Below, in pieces: positions 28,002 through 37,349 of a DNA stretch of 64,000 bases. The position numbers were made by a program, and so were the translations under genes. Under the pieces are notes generated by a model that saw only the letters and a list, made by a program, of their open reading frames with translations, had not been told where the DNA came from and did not search any database. This stretch comes from Rhodobacteraceae bacterium EhC02 (GTDB lineage: Bacteria > Pseudomonadota > Alphaproteobacteria > Rhodobacterales > Rhodobacteraceae): contig LXYH01000006.1 of the NCBI GenBank assembly GCA_001650895.1, positions 186,001 through 250,000 of the forward strand, written 5' to 3'. Within the stretch, counting starts at the first letter, position 1. Every line of letters starts with the position of its first letter.

Positions 28002-28766
28002 ATGAAACAGCATCGCGCCTTTTCCGAATCTCCCATGCCGCTCTTCGATTGTGACGAGGCGCAGGCGGTCGCACCCCTGCCCCGTGGCAAGCTGCCCTCC
28101 TACATCGGTGAGCATCGCAAACGACTGCGGGAACGGTTTCTTGCTGGCGGTGCCGCAGCCCTGCCAGATTATGAAATGCTGGAACTGATCCTGTTCCGCG
28201 CCATTCCGCGCCAGGATGTCAAACCGCTGGCGCACCAGTTGCTTGACGCCTTTGGTGATTTCAACCGTGTCCTTTCGGCCCCTGCTGCGCGGCTGTCCCA
28301 AGTGGAAGGCGTGGGTGACGCGGTCATCACCGAATTGAAAATCATCGAAGCCGCCGCACAACGTCTTGCACGGTCGCGTATTCTGCAACGGCATGTCATC
28401 TCCAGTTGGGATGCGGTTCTTGACTACTGTCACACGACGATGGCGCACAGGGACACCGAGCAGTTCAGGGTCCTTTACCTGGATCGGAAAAACGTCCTTG
28501 TCGCGGATGAGGCGCAGGCACAGGGAACCGTGGATCACGTGCCTGTCTACCCGCGCGAAGTGGTCAAGCGCGCTCTTGAACTGAACGCCTCGGCATTGAT
28601 CCTTGTGCACAACCATCCGTCGGGCGACCCAACCCCATCAGATGCTGACATCATGATGACCCAGCAAATCAAGACCGCGGCTGAGGCGCTTGGCCTGACT
28701 CTGCATGATCATCTTGTGATCGGACGTTCGCGGGAATTGAGCTTTCGGTCAGAGGGGCTTCTGTAG
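28002..28766 (+). CDS. radC: RadC family JAMM-domain protein
   Basis: This is a RadC/DUF2466 family protein of about 254 residues. The N-terminal helix-hairpin-helix region (EMLELILFRAIPRQDVKPLA, QVEGVGDAVITELKIIEAA) is followed by the MPN+/JAMM metalloprotease-like motif LVHNHPSGDPTPSDAD. The old link to recombination repair has been questioned, so the biochemical role is unsettled. The start is uncertain: ATGs at 28002 and 28035 both have poor ribosome sites, and an earlier in-frame GTG/ATG region lies inside the dnaJ terminator. It ends 8 bp before the convergent PstS/OmpA-type gene stop. Confidence 0.88.
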   Translation: MKQHRAFSESPMPLFDCDEAQAVAPLPRGKLPSYIGEHRKRLRERFLAGGAAALPDYEMLELILFRAIPRQDVKPLAHQLLDAFGDFNRVLSAPAARLSQVEGVGDAVITELKIIEAAAQRLARSRILQRHVISSWDAVLDYCHTTMAHRDTEQFRVLYLDRKNVLVADEAQAQGTVDHVPVYPREVVKRALELNASALILVHNHPSGDPTPSDADIMMTQQIKTAAEALGLTLHDHLVIGRSRELSFRSEGLL

Positions 28767-28774
28767 AAACAGGG

Positions 28775-30340
28775 TCAGCGCAGCCAGACTTCAACCCGGC
28801 GATTGACCTGCCGACCCCAGGCACTGTCATCGCAGGCCATGGGCATCGCCTCTCCAAAACTGTCGACGGACAGGTCCACTTGCGAGAAATCCGCGATTTC
28901 CGCCGCATTTGTAACGGCCTGACGAACCGTCTCGGCCCGGCGCTGTGCGATCGACAGGTTTGACGCGGCGCCGCCATCACCATCACTAAACCCCACGAAC
29001 ATCAGGTGCCGACCGTCGTAGGTGCCATCTTCCAACCGGCTTGCAAGCTGTTCGACATTCGACCGCGATTGCGCATCCAGTCGGATCGACCCTGCTTCGA
29101 ACCGGAAGGTTGTCGTGAGGCGCTGCATTTTTCCCAATGTCGCGACCATGCGTTTCAGTTCCTCCAGTCCCACCTCTGGTCCTGCCTGGGCGATTGCGTT
29201 CGCAAACCTTTCGCCCTGACCCGCCAGTGGGATCGCTTCGGGCGCAAGATCGACAAAGCCGGCCCGACGGATCACCAACTGGGCAGGCATGCTCTGGGTA
29301 TAGAACAGGAATTCACGCGCAAGCTTTGGCAATCGTCGCGCGGGCAGATACAGAAACATCGGCGCTGTCAGCGGATAGTCCTCGGTCTTCACATTCTGCC
29401 GCGTGGCGCGCAGGGCAAAGCCGCAGTCACCCGACAGCGCGAGCCTGCGGGCAAGCCCGGTTTCCGCCGCACTGGCAAGACCGATCCCGAAGGGATCAGC
29501 GACAACCGCCAGCGCAAGGGCAAGATCACTGTCATGACGCTCGACCGAGGCTGCAAGTTCCAGATCGACAGCACCCAGCAACTTGTCCACCGCGGTCTGC
29601 ATCAGGCCGGAATCCGCATTTCTGAGGTGCAGGCTTATCGGTGCATCCGGTCCGCCAATATCGGACCACTGCGTGATCTGCCCCGAAAAGACCCGCGCCA
29701 GATCAGCCGTTGAAATCCGGTCGAGCGGCAATGATCCGGGCACGATGGGGACCACGGCATCCAGCGCAAGCACGCGAAACCGTCCCCGCGCCCGCAGATC
29801 GCCGAAACCGGCCTCACGCGCCCTGACCAGTTCCTCGGCCCTTATTTCGCGCAGGGACAATGCGATATCCGCCTCATTCGCCAGAAGATCGGCAAAGCCC
29901 TCGTCAGAGTTCGTGGACCGAAACCGAAACCGTCCCAGATCACGGCCAGTTTGGCGATCGAAGATCAGATATTCGAAATGGCTCTCGTCAAGCGGTTCAC
30001 GCCTGACGCCATATCCCTCGCGCAGTGCGAAGCCTTCCAGGAGGGCCGGCATCAGAAGTTCGATCATGCTTGCCGCCCCGGAGAAGGACAGGCGCGCCAC
30101 ATAATCCTCGAGACTGGGACAAGCCGGTCCCTCGCACAGGACCCCGCTGCCATCCACGGTAAGTTCACCATAGACAGTCTCGATACGGTAATATTCGCCA
30201 TCAAATCCAAGGAAAGTGCCGCTCAGTTGAACGGCACCATCCCTTGACGTCAGCGTGATGTCCTGTGCAGCCGCAGGCACGGCAAGCCAGATCACAAAAA
30301 TAGAAAGTGCGGCCTTCCAAGCCGCACACATCCTGTACAT
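28775..30340 (-). CDS. Periplasmic PstS-like solute-binding domain fused to OmpA C-terminal domain
   Basis: The protein has a signal peptide (cleavage near PAAAQ-D, about residue 26). A central region of roughly 300 residues resembles phosphate-type substrate-binding proteins (LARVFSGQITQWSDIGG, ISLHLRNADSGLM, YPLTAPMFLYLPARRLP). The C-terminal OmpA/MotB peptidoglycan-binding domain spans about residues 400-521 (FEAGSIRLDAQSRSN, LMFVGFSDGDGG, SIAQRRAETVRQAV, VNRRVEVWLR). It would be a periplasmic sensor or binding protein tethered to peptidoglycan, not a free ABC-transporter protein. The start at 30340 has AGGG 7 bp upstream. It is co-directional with, and 22 bp after, an unknown exported protein. 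Ligand unknown. Confidence 0.83.
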   Translation of the reverse strand: MYRMCAAWKAALSIFVIWLAVPAAAQDITLTSRDGAVQLSGTFLGFDGEYYRIETVYGELTVDGSGVLCEGPACPSLEDYVARLSFSGAASMIELLMPALLEGFALREGYGVRREPLDESHFEYLIFDRQTGRDLGRFRFRSTNSDEGFADLLANEADIALSLREIRAEELVRAREAGFGDLRARGRFRVLALDAVVPIVPGSLPLDRISTADLARVFSGQITQWSDIGGPDAPISLHLRNADSGLMQTAVDKLLGAVDLELAASVERHDSDLALALAVVADPFGIGLASAAETGLARRLALSGDCGFALRATRQNVKTEDYPLTAPMFLYLPARRLPKLAREFLFYTQSMPAQLVIRRAGFVDLAPEAIPLAGQGERFANAIAQAGPEVGLEELKRMVATLGKMQRLTTTFRFEAGSIRLDAQSRSNVEQLASRLEDGTYDGRHLMFVGFSDGDGGAASNLSIAQRRAETVRQAVTNAAEIADFSQVDLSVDSFGEAMPMACDDSAWGRQVNRRVEVWLR

Positions 30341-30362
30341 TCAAATACCCTACTACTGTCGA

Positions 30363-31415
30363 CTAGTTCTGCGCGATCTTCAGGTCTTGCAGAAGGTTTT
30401 TCAACACCAGAAAATCGCCAATCGCTTCACAGCCGGGCATGTCGATTGTCAGATCCGTAACGCTGAGGGCCCCACCACCGGTCAGTTGCAGGGTCTGCGC
30501 CTCCATCCGGCAGTTGCAGGTTTCGGTCGTGACTTCGGTTTCAATGCTCAGGGCAACATCACCGCTGCGCGATACGGTGCCGGAAGGGAATGTATAGGCT
30601 TGGGCACGCAGATCCTGATCAGGCATGGCCTTTCCAAGTTCGGTCAGGAAACCACCGCGCCCCAATGCGGCCTCTGCTGCTTCCCGCGGTGCTGCCTTCC
30701 AGACGTGTCCCTCATCCGCATAGTCGGCACCGAATTCGAAGGCATGGATCTGCATGTCGCCCGGGCCTTCCCATTGCACGACAACGCGATCATAGACATC
30801 AAGCGAGGTGACGTCGGCCTTGGCCATCGCGGTCATGCCATTTTCAAAAGCAGCCATGAAGACCGCCGTCTGCGACAATGCCGGCATCTGCAGTACCAGG
30901 TTGCCTTTGCTGTCTGTGCTTTCGGTTATCATCATTCCGTTGTGATGCAGCGTCACGCGCGTGTCCGGTTGGCATCCGGCGGTCAGGTTCAATTGAACCA
31001 TCGCAGCAGCCATTGGCCGGGCACTCAAAGCGGCGGTGCAGGGTGCGGCAGCATTCACGCTGGCGGAAACGACCGACGCCCCTGACGGGCGCGCCTCTGC
31101 CTTGATCTGGAACTTGTCTTTCGAGTCGGCCATCAGGTCCCGCAAGGGCGCGATGGGGTCCTGATCCAGCCCGGGCAAAGCCGGACCCGTCACGGTTGCC
31201 GAGGTAAAGGCAACGGATGTCAGCTCAAGATCGGTGATGCCTGAAAAAGGACCCGCTGCTGTCTGATCGGAAGATGGCATTTGATCCTGTGTCTGGGCCG
31301 ACGTTTCCACCGGATAACGCATCTCCGCCACGGGGGAGGATTGCATGAGATGACCAGTGAAACCGGCAGCGAATACCGTGGCACCTGAGAGAATCGGATT
31401 CTTCAAGTTTATCAT
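30363..31415 (-). CDS. Hypothetical exported/anchored protein of unknown function
   Basis: I do not recognise a domain. The roughly 350-residue product starts MINLKNPILSGATVFAAGFTG, a short hydrophobic stretch that could be a signal or anchor. A low-complexity Ser/Gln/Thr region and a beta-rich body follow, with several cysteines (AAPCTAAL, AGCQPDT, ETCNCRM, MPGCEA) suggesting disulfides in the periplasm. The start at 31415 is chosen because GGAG lies 6 bp upstream; ATGs further upstream are less supported. It sits 22 bp before the PstS/OmpA chimera, making a two-gene operon, and downstream of secA. A conserved 21-bp motif lies 38 bp upstream of its start. Databases often name such secA neighbours translocase; I see no evidence for that. 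Confidence 0.6.
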   Translation of the reverse strand: MINLKNPILSGATVFAAGFTGHLMQSSPVAEMRYPVETSAQTQDQMPSSDQTAAGPFSGITDLELTSVAFTSATVTGPALPGLDQDPIAPLRDLMADSKDKFQIKAEARPSGASVVSASVNAAAPCTAALSARPMAAAMVQLNLTAGCQPDTRVTLHHNGMMITESTDSKGNLVLQMPALSQTAVFMAAFENGMTAMAKADVTSLDVYDRVVVQWEGPGDMQIHAFEFGADYADEGHVWKAAPREAAEAALGRGGFLTELGKAMPDQDLRAQAYTFPSGTVSRSGDVALSIETEVTTETCNCRMEAQTLQLTGGGALSVTDLTIDMPGCEAIGDFLVLKNLLQDLKIAQN

Positions 31416-31452
31416 TAGACGCTCCGCAATCATCACAGACACGAAACGTTCA

Positions 31453-31473
31453 TCGCAAATCAAACTGGCATCA
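31453..31473 (-). promoter_or_regulatory. Copy 1 of a shared 21-bp upstream motif
   Basis: On the plus strand TCGCAAATCAAACTGGC plus A/G plus TCA is found here and at 50008-50028 with 20 of 21 positions identical. In both places it lies upstream of a minus-strand envelope gene in the same orientation. Here it precedes the unknown-protein/PstS-OmpA operon. The binding factor is unknown. Confidence 0.55.
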
Positions 31474-31484
31474 CTGTGACTGTG

Positions 31485-31516
31485 TTCAGACCAGTTTCAG
31501 GCAAAACCGGTCTGAA
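31485..31516. repeat. Inverted repeat downstream of secA
   Basis: TTCAGACC-A-GTTT and AAAC-C-GGTCTGAA form a 13-position stem with one mismatch and a 6-nt loop. It lies 63 bp beyond the secA stop. On the minus strand no T-tract follows, so it could be a Rho-type or processing hairpin for secA mRNA, or an operator for the next gene. Confidence 0.5.
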
Positions 31517-31578
31517 TCAGTCTTTACGGTTCATTTACAGTCCCGAAACCGTTTCATTCAGGGTCGAAATGTGGCGCA

Positions 31579-34299
31579 TCAGGCCAGACGCCCATGGCAA
31601 TGCTTGAACTTCTTGCCCGAGCCGCAGGGGCAAGTGTCGTTGCGACCCGGATTGCCCCATGTGGCGGGATCGTTCTCGTCAAAGCCTTCAAGCGCACCTT
31701 CTGCCAAGGCTGCATCGCCCTGCTGGCCAGATGCGGCATCCTGCGCCGCCTTCATCTGCGCGGCCAGAGCTGCTTGCTGAGCCGCATATTGGCGCACCAT
31801 TTCCTGCTGTTCCTCTTCGGTCAGCGGTCGGATCTGGGCCAGTTTGCGAGTCACGTCTTCCCGCAGACTGTCGAGCATCGATTCAAAAAGCTGGAAGGCC
31901 TCGTTCTTGTATTCGTTCAGCGGGTCGCGTTGAGCGTAACCCCGGAAGCTGACGACCGAGCGAAGATGTTCCAGCATCAGCAGATGTTCGCGCCATTTCG
32001 CATCGATAGTCTGCAACAGAAGCTGCTTTTCGATCTGCCGCATGTTGTCGGCACCAAAGGCGGCCACCTTCTCGTCCATGTACTTAGACGCAGCGTCTTC
32101 CAGACGTTCGGTGATCTGTTCGTCGTCCACGCCTTCTTCCGCGGCCCAATCAACCACGGGCACGTCGATCCCCAGTTTCTCGATGCAGTCACGATACAGA
32201 CCTTCGGTATCCCACTGATCCGCATAGGTCTTGGGGGGCATGTACTGTTCGACCAGATCGTCGATCACCTGGCTGCGCATGTCCGAGATCGTGTCGGAAA
32301 GATCCTTTGCTTCCATGATCTCGCGGCGTTGGCCAAAGATGACCTTGCGCTGCTCGTTCATCACGTCGTCGAATTTCAGCAATTGCTTGCGGATGTCGAA
32401 GTTGCGCCCTTCGACCTTGGCCTGCGCGCGTTCCAGCGACTTGTTCACCCAAGGGTGCACGATCGCTTCGCCTTCTTTCATGCCCAGGCTGGACAGCACC
32501 TTGTCCAGACGTTCGGATCCGAAAATGCGCATCAGATCGTCTTCAAGGCTGAGGAAGAAAGCCGAACGGCCCGGATCGCCCTGACGGCCCGAACGGCCGC
32601 GCAGCTGGTTGTCGATCCGGCGGCTTTCGTGGCGTTCCGTGGCCAGAACGAACAGGCCGCCCGCTTCTTTCACGCGGGCCTCTTCGGCGGCATGCTCTGC
32701 CTCGATGCGCGCGCGCAATTCGTCGGGATGGGCGTCCGGGCTGGCGGCAAGGGCTTCCATCACCTTGAAATCCACGTTGCCGCCCAACTTGATGTCGGTA
32801 CCGCGGCCAGCCATGTTTGTGGCGATCGTCACCGCGCCGAACTTGCCCGCATCCGCGACGATCTGGGCTTCTTTTTCGTGCTGACGCGCGTTCAGCACGT
32901 TGTGCGGGATATCCGCCTGGGTCAGAAGACCGGACAGGAATTCCGACTTTTCGATCGATGTTGTACCGACCAGAACGGGCTGACCCTTTGCATGCGCCTC
33001 GCGGATCGTTTCGACGATGGCATCGTATTTCTCGCGTGCAGTCCGATAGACGGCGTCGTCTTCATCAAGACGGGCGATGGGACGGTTGGTCGGCACTTCG
33101 ACTACACCCAGGCCATAGATCTCCGAGAATTCCTCGGCCTCGGTCACGGCGGTACCGGTCATGCCGGCCAGCTTGTCGTACAGCCGGAAATAATTCTGGA
33201 AGGTCACCTGCGCCAGGGTCACGTTCTCGGGCTGGATCTTGCAGCCTTCCTTGGCCTCGATCGCCTGGTGAAGGCCATCCGAAAGGCGGCGGCCAGCCAT
33301 CATGCGGCCGGTGAATTCGTCGATCAGGACAACCTCGTTGTCGCGAACGATGTAGTCCTTGTCCTTGGTGAACAGCTTGTGCGCGCGCAAGCCCTGGTTC
33401 ACGTGATGCACGATGGTCGTGCTTTCGGGATCGTAAAGCGATTGATCCGCAGGCAGGATACCACGGTCGTGCAGCATCTTTTCCAGCGCTTCGTTACCCT
33501 CGTCGGTGAAGGTCACGTTGCGGGTCTTTTCATCCAGCGTGAAGTCTTCTTCGTTGAGTTCAGGGATCAGCTTGTCGATCGCCTGATAAAGGTCCGAGCG
33601 GTCCTGCGAGGGTCCCGAGATGATCAGCGGCGTACGCGCCTCATCGATCAGGATGCTGTCCACCTCGTCGACAATCGCAAAGAAATGGTCGCGCTGGTTC
33701 ATCTGATCCAGGCTGGATTTCATGTTGTCGCGCAGATAGTCGAAGCCCAGTTCGTTGTTGGTGGCGTAGGTGATATCCGCACCGTAAGCGATCTTTTTCT
33801 CGCTTTCAGGCTGTTGCGGATAGACGACGCCAGTGGTCAGGCCAAGGGCGGCGTAAACCTTGCCCATCCATTCCGCGTCGCGCCGCGCCAGGTAATCGTT
33901 GACGGTCACCACATGCACGCCTTTGCCCATCAGGGCATTCAGATAGGCAGGAAAGGTCGCAACAAGGGTCTTGCCCTCGCCCGTCTTCATCTCGGCGATG
34001 TTGCCCTGGTGCAGGAAGATGCCGCCCATCAACTGCGTGTCGAAGGCGCGAAGCCCCAGTGCGCGACGCGCGCCCTCCCGGCAGTTGGCGAATGCTTCGG
34101 GCAGGACCGCGTCAAGGGTTTCGCCATTCTGCAGGCGCGCCTTGAGTTCCGATGTCTTGTCGATCAGCCCCTGATCCGACAGGGCCTGAAACTCGAGCTC
34201 CAGTGCGTTGATCTTTTCGACAAGCGGACGAACCGATTTGATCTTGCGGTCGTTAGGGGTGCCGAACACCTTCTTGGCAAGAGTTCCGAGTCCCAGCAT
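31579..34299 (-). CDS. secA: Preprotein translocase subunit SecA
   Basis: SecA is the ATPase motor driving preproteins through SecYEG. Motifs: [11 protein letters not shown] (Walker A), [15 protein letters not shown] (DEAD box), [14 protein letters not shown] and [11 protein letters not shown] (motif VI). The C-terminal zinc tail [14 protein letters not shown] binds SecB and ribosomes. The ATG at 34299 ([13 protein letters not shown]) matches known SecA N-termini; longer frames upstream lack a ribosome site. The length of 906 residues is normal. It is divergent from the parvulin gene across 178 bp, a sensible pairing of secretion motor and periplasmic folding factor. Confidence 0.98.
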   Translation of the reverse strand: MLGLGTLAKKVFGTPNDRKIKSVRPLVEKINALELEFQALSDQGLIDKTSELKARLQNGETLDAVLPEAFANCREGARRALGLRAFDTQLMGGIFLHQGNIAEMKTGEGKTLVATFPAYLNALMGKGVHVVTVNDYLARRDAEWMGKVYAALGLTTGVVYPQQPESEKKIAYGADITYATNNELGFDYLRDNMKSSLDQMNQRDHFFAIVDEVDSILIDEARTPLIISGPSQDRSDLYQAIDKLIPELNEEDFTLDEKTRNVTFTDEGNEALEKMLHDRGILPADQSLYDPESTTIVHHVNQGLRAHKLFTKDKDYIVRDNEVVLIDEFTGRMMAGRRLSDGLHQAIEAKEGCKIQPENVTLAQVTFQNYFRLYDKLAGMTGTAVTEAEEFSEIYGLGVVEVPTNRPIARLDEDDAVYRTAREKYDAIVETIREAHAKGQPVLVGTTSIEKSEFLSGLLTQADIPHNVLNARQHEKEAQIVADAGKFGAVTIATNMAGRGTDIKLGGNVDFKVMEALAASPDAHPDELRARIEAEHAAEEARVKEAGGLFVLATERHESRRIDNQLRGRSGRQGDPGRSAFFLSLEDDLMRIFGSERLDKVLSSLGMKEGEAIVHPWVNKSLERAQAKVEGRNFDIRKQLLKFDDVMNEQRKVIFGQRREIMEAKDLSDTISDMRSQVIDDLVEQYMPPKTYADQWDTEGLYRDCIEKLGIDVPVVDWAAEEGVDDEQITERLEDAASKYMDEKVAAFGADNMRQIEKQLLLQTIDAKWREHLLMLEHLRSVVSFRGYAQRDPLNEYKNEAFQLFESMLDSLREDVTRKLAQIRPLTEEEQQEMVRQYAAQQAALAAQMKAAQDAASGQQGDAALAEGALEGFDENDPATWGNPGRNDTCPCGSGKKFKHCHGRLA

Positions 34300-34477
34300 A
34301 TCTGTTCCGTTCCGCTCGTTGACAGAGTTGTGCAAGCCATCTGCTTGCCCGCTCTTTCCGCAGCACATATGAAGAGGCGGGAAAAGACAGCCAAACCTAG
34401 CCTCAGGGCGATGTAAGGGGCGGCTTCATGACTGTCAACGCCGGGGGCCGGATGCGCCCGATACAAAGGACGAATCC

Positions 34478-35338
34478 ATGCAGAAACTTCATCGAAATGC
34501 CTTCACATCCCTGTCAGCCGCCGTTTTCGCGGTGTGGGCTGCGGGACCTGTGCTGGCGCAGGACACACCGGACGCGGATAGCGTGATCGCCACTGTCAAC
34601 GGGACCGAGATCACGCTTGGCCAGATGATCATGGCCCGCACGACCCTGCCGCAGCAATATCTGTCCTTGCCGGACGAAGTTCTGTTCAACGGGATTCTGG
34701 ACCAGCTGATTCAGCAATCCGTACTGGCCCAGACTGTGGGTGACGACACCCCGCGCAGCGTTCAGATCGCGCTTGAGAACGAGCGTCGCGCGCTTCTTGC
34801 CGCTGCGGTCGTCGATGACATCCTCAAGGATGCCGTGACGGACGAAGCGCTGCAGAAAGCCTATGACGAAGCTTTTGCGAATGCCGAACCGACCCGCGAA
34901 TGGAACGCATCGCATATTCTGGTCGAGACCGAGGAAGAGGCGGCAGCCCTGATCGCCCGGCTTGATGCAGGTGAAGACTTCGCAGCCCTGGCGCAAGAGG
35001 CGTCCAGCGATTCGTCCGCGGCCAGCGGTGGGCAACTGGGGTGGTTCGAATCCGGCATGATGGTTCCCGATTTCGAGGCTGCGGTCATCGCGCTTGAGGT
35101 TGGGGCTGTCTCGGCTCCGGTGCAGACGCAGTTCGGCTGGCATGTGGTCATGCTGAACGAGACCCGCCTGCGCGAAATTCCCTCCCTTGAACAGGTGGCC
35201 GATGAACTTCGCCCGCAGGTCGAGCGCGCAGCAGTCCAGGCCCGTCTGGACGAGCTGACAGCCGCAGCAACTGTCGAGCGCCCCGGCGCAGGGATCGATC
35301 CCGCGCTGATCAAGAACCTCGATCTTCTGGAGAACTGA
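34478..35338 (+). CDS. Periplasmic parvulin-type peptidyl-prolyl cis-trans isomerase
   Basis: This is a secreted folding catalyst of the SurA/PrsA class. It has a signal peptide of about 29 residues ending VLA-QD and an N-terminal chaperone-like helical region (VNGTEITLGQMIMART, LDQLIQQSVLAQTV). A rotamase domain follows at about residues 140-250 (NASHILVETEEEAAALIA, GGQLGWFESGMMVPDFEAA, VQTQFGWHVVMLNETR). The 286 residues match Rhodobacteraceae homologues. The ATG at 34478 has AAAGGA 8 bp upstream. The gene ends 3 bp before argJ, starting an operon with argJ and a MutT-like gene. Confidence 0.93.
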   Translation: MQKLHRNAFTSLSAAVFAVWAAGPVLAQDTPDADSVIATVNGTEITLGQMIMARTTLPQQYLSLPDEVLFNGILDQLIQQSVLAQTVGDDTPRSVQIALENERRALLAAAVVDDILKDAVTDEALQKAYDEAFANAEPTREWNASHILVETEEEAAALIARLDAGEDFAALAQEASSDSSAASGGQLGWFESGMMVPDFEAAVIALEVGAVSAPVQTQFGWHVVMLNETRLREIPSLEQVADELRPQVERAAVQARLDELTAAATVERPGAGIDPALIKNLDLLEN

Positions 35339-35341
35339 GGC

Positions 35342-36571
35342 ATGGGAAAGATCACCAAGGTTTCGCCGCTTGCACCCGAGGCATTTCCCGACCTTCCGGT
35401 GATCGAAGGGGTCGCATTTTCTGCGGTTCAGGCTGGCGTTCGCTATCAGGGTAGGACGGATGTGATGATGGCGCGTCTGGCGCCGGGTACGACCATGGCT
35501 GGCGTTTTCACGCGCTCCGCCACGCGGTCCGCGCCGGTGCTGGATTGCCAGGCCAAGATCGGTCTGGACAGTGCAGAAGGTGCGGCGATCATCGTCAACT
35601 CGGGCAATTCCAACGCGTTCACCGGCAAGAACGGCGTTGTGTCCACCCGCGCAGTGACCACAGCCGCCGCCGAAACCCTGGGTCTGCCCGAAACGCGTGT
35701 GTTTTCATCCTCGACCGGGGTGATCGGTGAGCCCCTGCCGCATGAGCGGATCACGGCAAAGCTGAACGAACTTGCCAACACGCTGGACAAGGGCGCAATT
35801 GCGGCCGCGGCCCGCGCGATCATGACGACCGACACCTTCCCCAAGGGGGCCGCCGCCGAGATCAGCATCGACGGCAAGCCGGTGAAGATCGCCGGCATCG
35901 CGAAGGGATCGGGTATGATCGCGCCCGATATGGCCACGATGCTGGTCTATATCTTCACGGATGCGGCAGCCGAACGATCCGAACTGCAGGCGATGCTGTC
36001 GAACCTGACCGATGTGACCTTCAACTGCATCACCGTGGACAGCGATACATCAACCTCGGACACGTTGCTTTTGGCCGCGACCGGTGCGTCAGGCGTCAAG
36101 GTCGATAGCAACACCACAGCGTTCCGCGAAGCGCTGCACGGTGTGATGCTGGACCTGGCGCATCAGGTGGTCCGCGACGGCGAAGGTGCGACGAAATTCG
36201 TCGAAGTTGCCGTGACGGGCGCGGCCAGCGATGCAGATGCAAAGACCCATGCCATGGCGATCGCCAATTCACCGCTCATCAAGACAGCTATCGCAGGCGA
36301 GGATCCGAACTGGGGCCGCGTGGTCATGGCGATCGGTAAGTCGGGCGCCGCAGCGGATCGTGATCTGCTGGCCATCCGCTTTGGTGATCTTCTGGTCGCC
36401 GAGAACGGTTGGGTGTCTCCGGCCTACAAGGAAGCCGATGCCGCCGCATACATGAAAGGCGAATACTTGCGGATCGGTGTCGATCTTGGGCTTGGTCAAG
36501 GCAAGTGCACCGTGTGGACCTGCGACCTGACGCATGGCTATATCGAGATCAACGCCGATTATCGGTCCTGA
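35342..36571 (+). CDS. argJ: Bifunctional ornithine acetyltransferase / N-acetylglutamate synthase
   Basis: ArgJ recycles the acetyl group between N-acetylornithine and glutamate in arginine synthesis, and in its bifunctional form also uses acetyl-CoA. The Ntn-type self-cleavage site is in IAPDMATMLVYIF, with the new N-terminal Thr near residue 199. NSGNSNAFTGKNG and GEDPNWGRVVMAIG are further family signatures. The 409 residues are typical. It is translated immediately after the parvulin gene (3 bp) and before the MutT-like gene (3 bp). Bifunctionality cannot be read from sequence alone. Confidence 0.96.
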   Translation: MGKITKVSPLAPEAFPDLPVIEGVAFSAVQAGVRYQGRTDVMMARLAPGTTMAGVFTRSATRSAPVLDCQAKIGLDSAEGAAIIVNSGNSNAFTGKNGVVSTRAVTTAAAETLGLPETRVFSSSTGVIGEPLPHERITAKLNELANTLDKGAIAAAARAIMTTDTFPKGAAAEISIDGKPVKIAGIAKGSGMIAPDMATMLVYIFTDAAAERSELQAMLSNLTDVTFNCITVDSDTSTSDTLLLAATGASGVKVDSNTTAFREALHGVMLDLAHQVVRDGEGATKFVEVAVTGAASDADAKTHAMAIANSPLIKTAIAGEDPNWGRVVMAIGKSGAAADRDLLAIRFGDLLVAENGWVSPAYKEADAAAYMKGEYLRIGVDLGLGQGKCTVWTCDLTHGYIEINADYRS

Positions 36572-36574
36572 CGG

Positions 36575-36982
36575 ATGGGAAGCGTGAAAGTCGTTCTTGT
36601 TTCCGCTGTGGCCCTGATCGATGCCGATGGGAGGGTGCTGCTGGCGCAGCGCCCTGAAGGCAAATCCATGGCCGGGCTGTGGGAGTTTCCAGGCGGCAAG
36701 GTCGAGGCCGGTGAAACCCCCGAAGCCGCCCTGATCCGCGAGCTGCACGAGGAATTGGGAATCGATACCTGGGAAAGTTGCCTTGCGCCCCTGACCTTCG
36801 CCAGCCACAGCTACGATGACTTCCACCTTCTGATGCCGTTGTTCGCATGCCGCAAGTGGCAGGGAATCGTAACGCCCCGCGAAGGCCAGACGCTCAAATG
36901 GGTGCGTCCGGCCGACCTCAAAACCTACCCGATGCCGCCTGCCGATATTCCCCTGATCCCGATTCTCCGCGATTGGCTCTGA
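36575..36982 (+). CDS. mutT: MutT-like (deoxy)nucleoside triphosphate pyrophosphohydrolase
   Basis: This is a small NUDIX enzyme of 135 residues. The NUDIX box GGKVEAGETPEAALIRELHE begins near residue 37 and continues ELGI. The N-terminal VVLVSAVALIDADGRVLLAQRPEGKSMAGLWEFPGG and the C-terminal KWVRPADLKTYPMPPADIPL pattern match MutT, which destroys 8-oxo-dGTP to prevent A-T to C-G transversions. It is third in the parvulin-argJ-mutT operon. About 170 bp of non-coding sequence with a T-run near 37054-37060 follows before the small gene at 37151. Confidence 0.9.
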   Translation: MGSVKVVLVSAVALIDADGRVLLAQRPEGKSMAGLWEFPGGKVEAGETPEAALIRELHEELGIDTWESCLAPLTFASHSYDDFHLLMPLFACRKWQGIVTPREGQTLKWVRPADLKTYPMPPADIPLIPILRDWL

Positions 36983-37150
36983 TCAGGCGGTTCTTTCCGG
37001 TTCAACAGGGCCAAAACCCTGCTACCCGAGGTTGACCGCAGCCCTATTTTCGCTTTTTTTGACCTGAACAGGCGAACAGTGATCAGATTTTTCGACTCTT
37101 TGTCGATGAAGGTGATCTAATGTGTGCTGTGCATTCTTGGGAGGATGTGA

Positions 37151-37288
37151 ATGCTGAGAACGATCATCTTGGGAAGCTGCGTTTCTGTACAGGGGACCTA
37201 TGTCCGTACCTTGGCAGATGGCCGGGTTCTGGTGCGCGTGGGATCGCGCGAATTCATCGGTCTACCGGTGATCCCGAAAGCCGCCTGA
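37151..37288 (+). CDS. Small conserved-looking protein, 45 residues
   Basis: An ATG at 37151 preceded by GGGAGGA with 5-bp spacing opens a 45-codon frame, MLRTIILGSCVSVQGTYVR followed by LADGRVLVRVGSREFIGLPV and a stop at 37288. The strong ribosome site, the alternating hydrophobic beta-strand pattern and the perfect terminator 13 bp after the stop argue that it is a real gene. I believe similar small proteins occur in other Rhodobacteraceae, but I could not check. A TTGACC element is at 37059-37064. No function is known to me. It lies between mutT and the convergent infB. Confidence 0.68.
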   Translation: MLRTIILGSCVSVQGTYVRTLADGRVLVRVGSREFIGLPVIPKAA

Positions 37289-37300
37289 CGGCAGGCAACA

Positions 37301-37330
37301 AAAAAGGGGCAGCGAAAGCTGCCCCTTTTT
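37301..37330. terminator. Bidirectional intrinsic terminator between the small gene and infB
   Basis: AAAAAGGGGCAGC-GAAA-GCTGCCCCTTTTT is a perfect 13-bp stem with a GNRA tetraloop and A/T tracts on both sides. It terminates the plus-strand small gene and the minus-strand rimP-nusA-ylxR-infB operon. Confidence 0.93.
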
Positions 37331-37349
37331 CATTTTCGGATCGAAGGGA

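Noticed and set aside
31594-34416. 940-codon open frame antisense to secA
   Set aside because: Composition and position show a shadow of secA.
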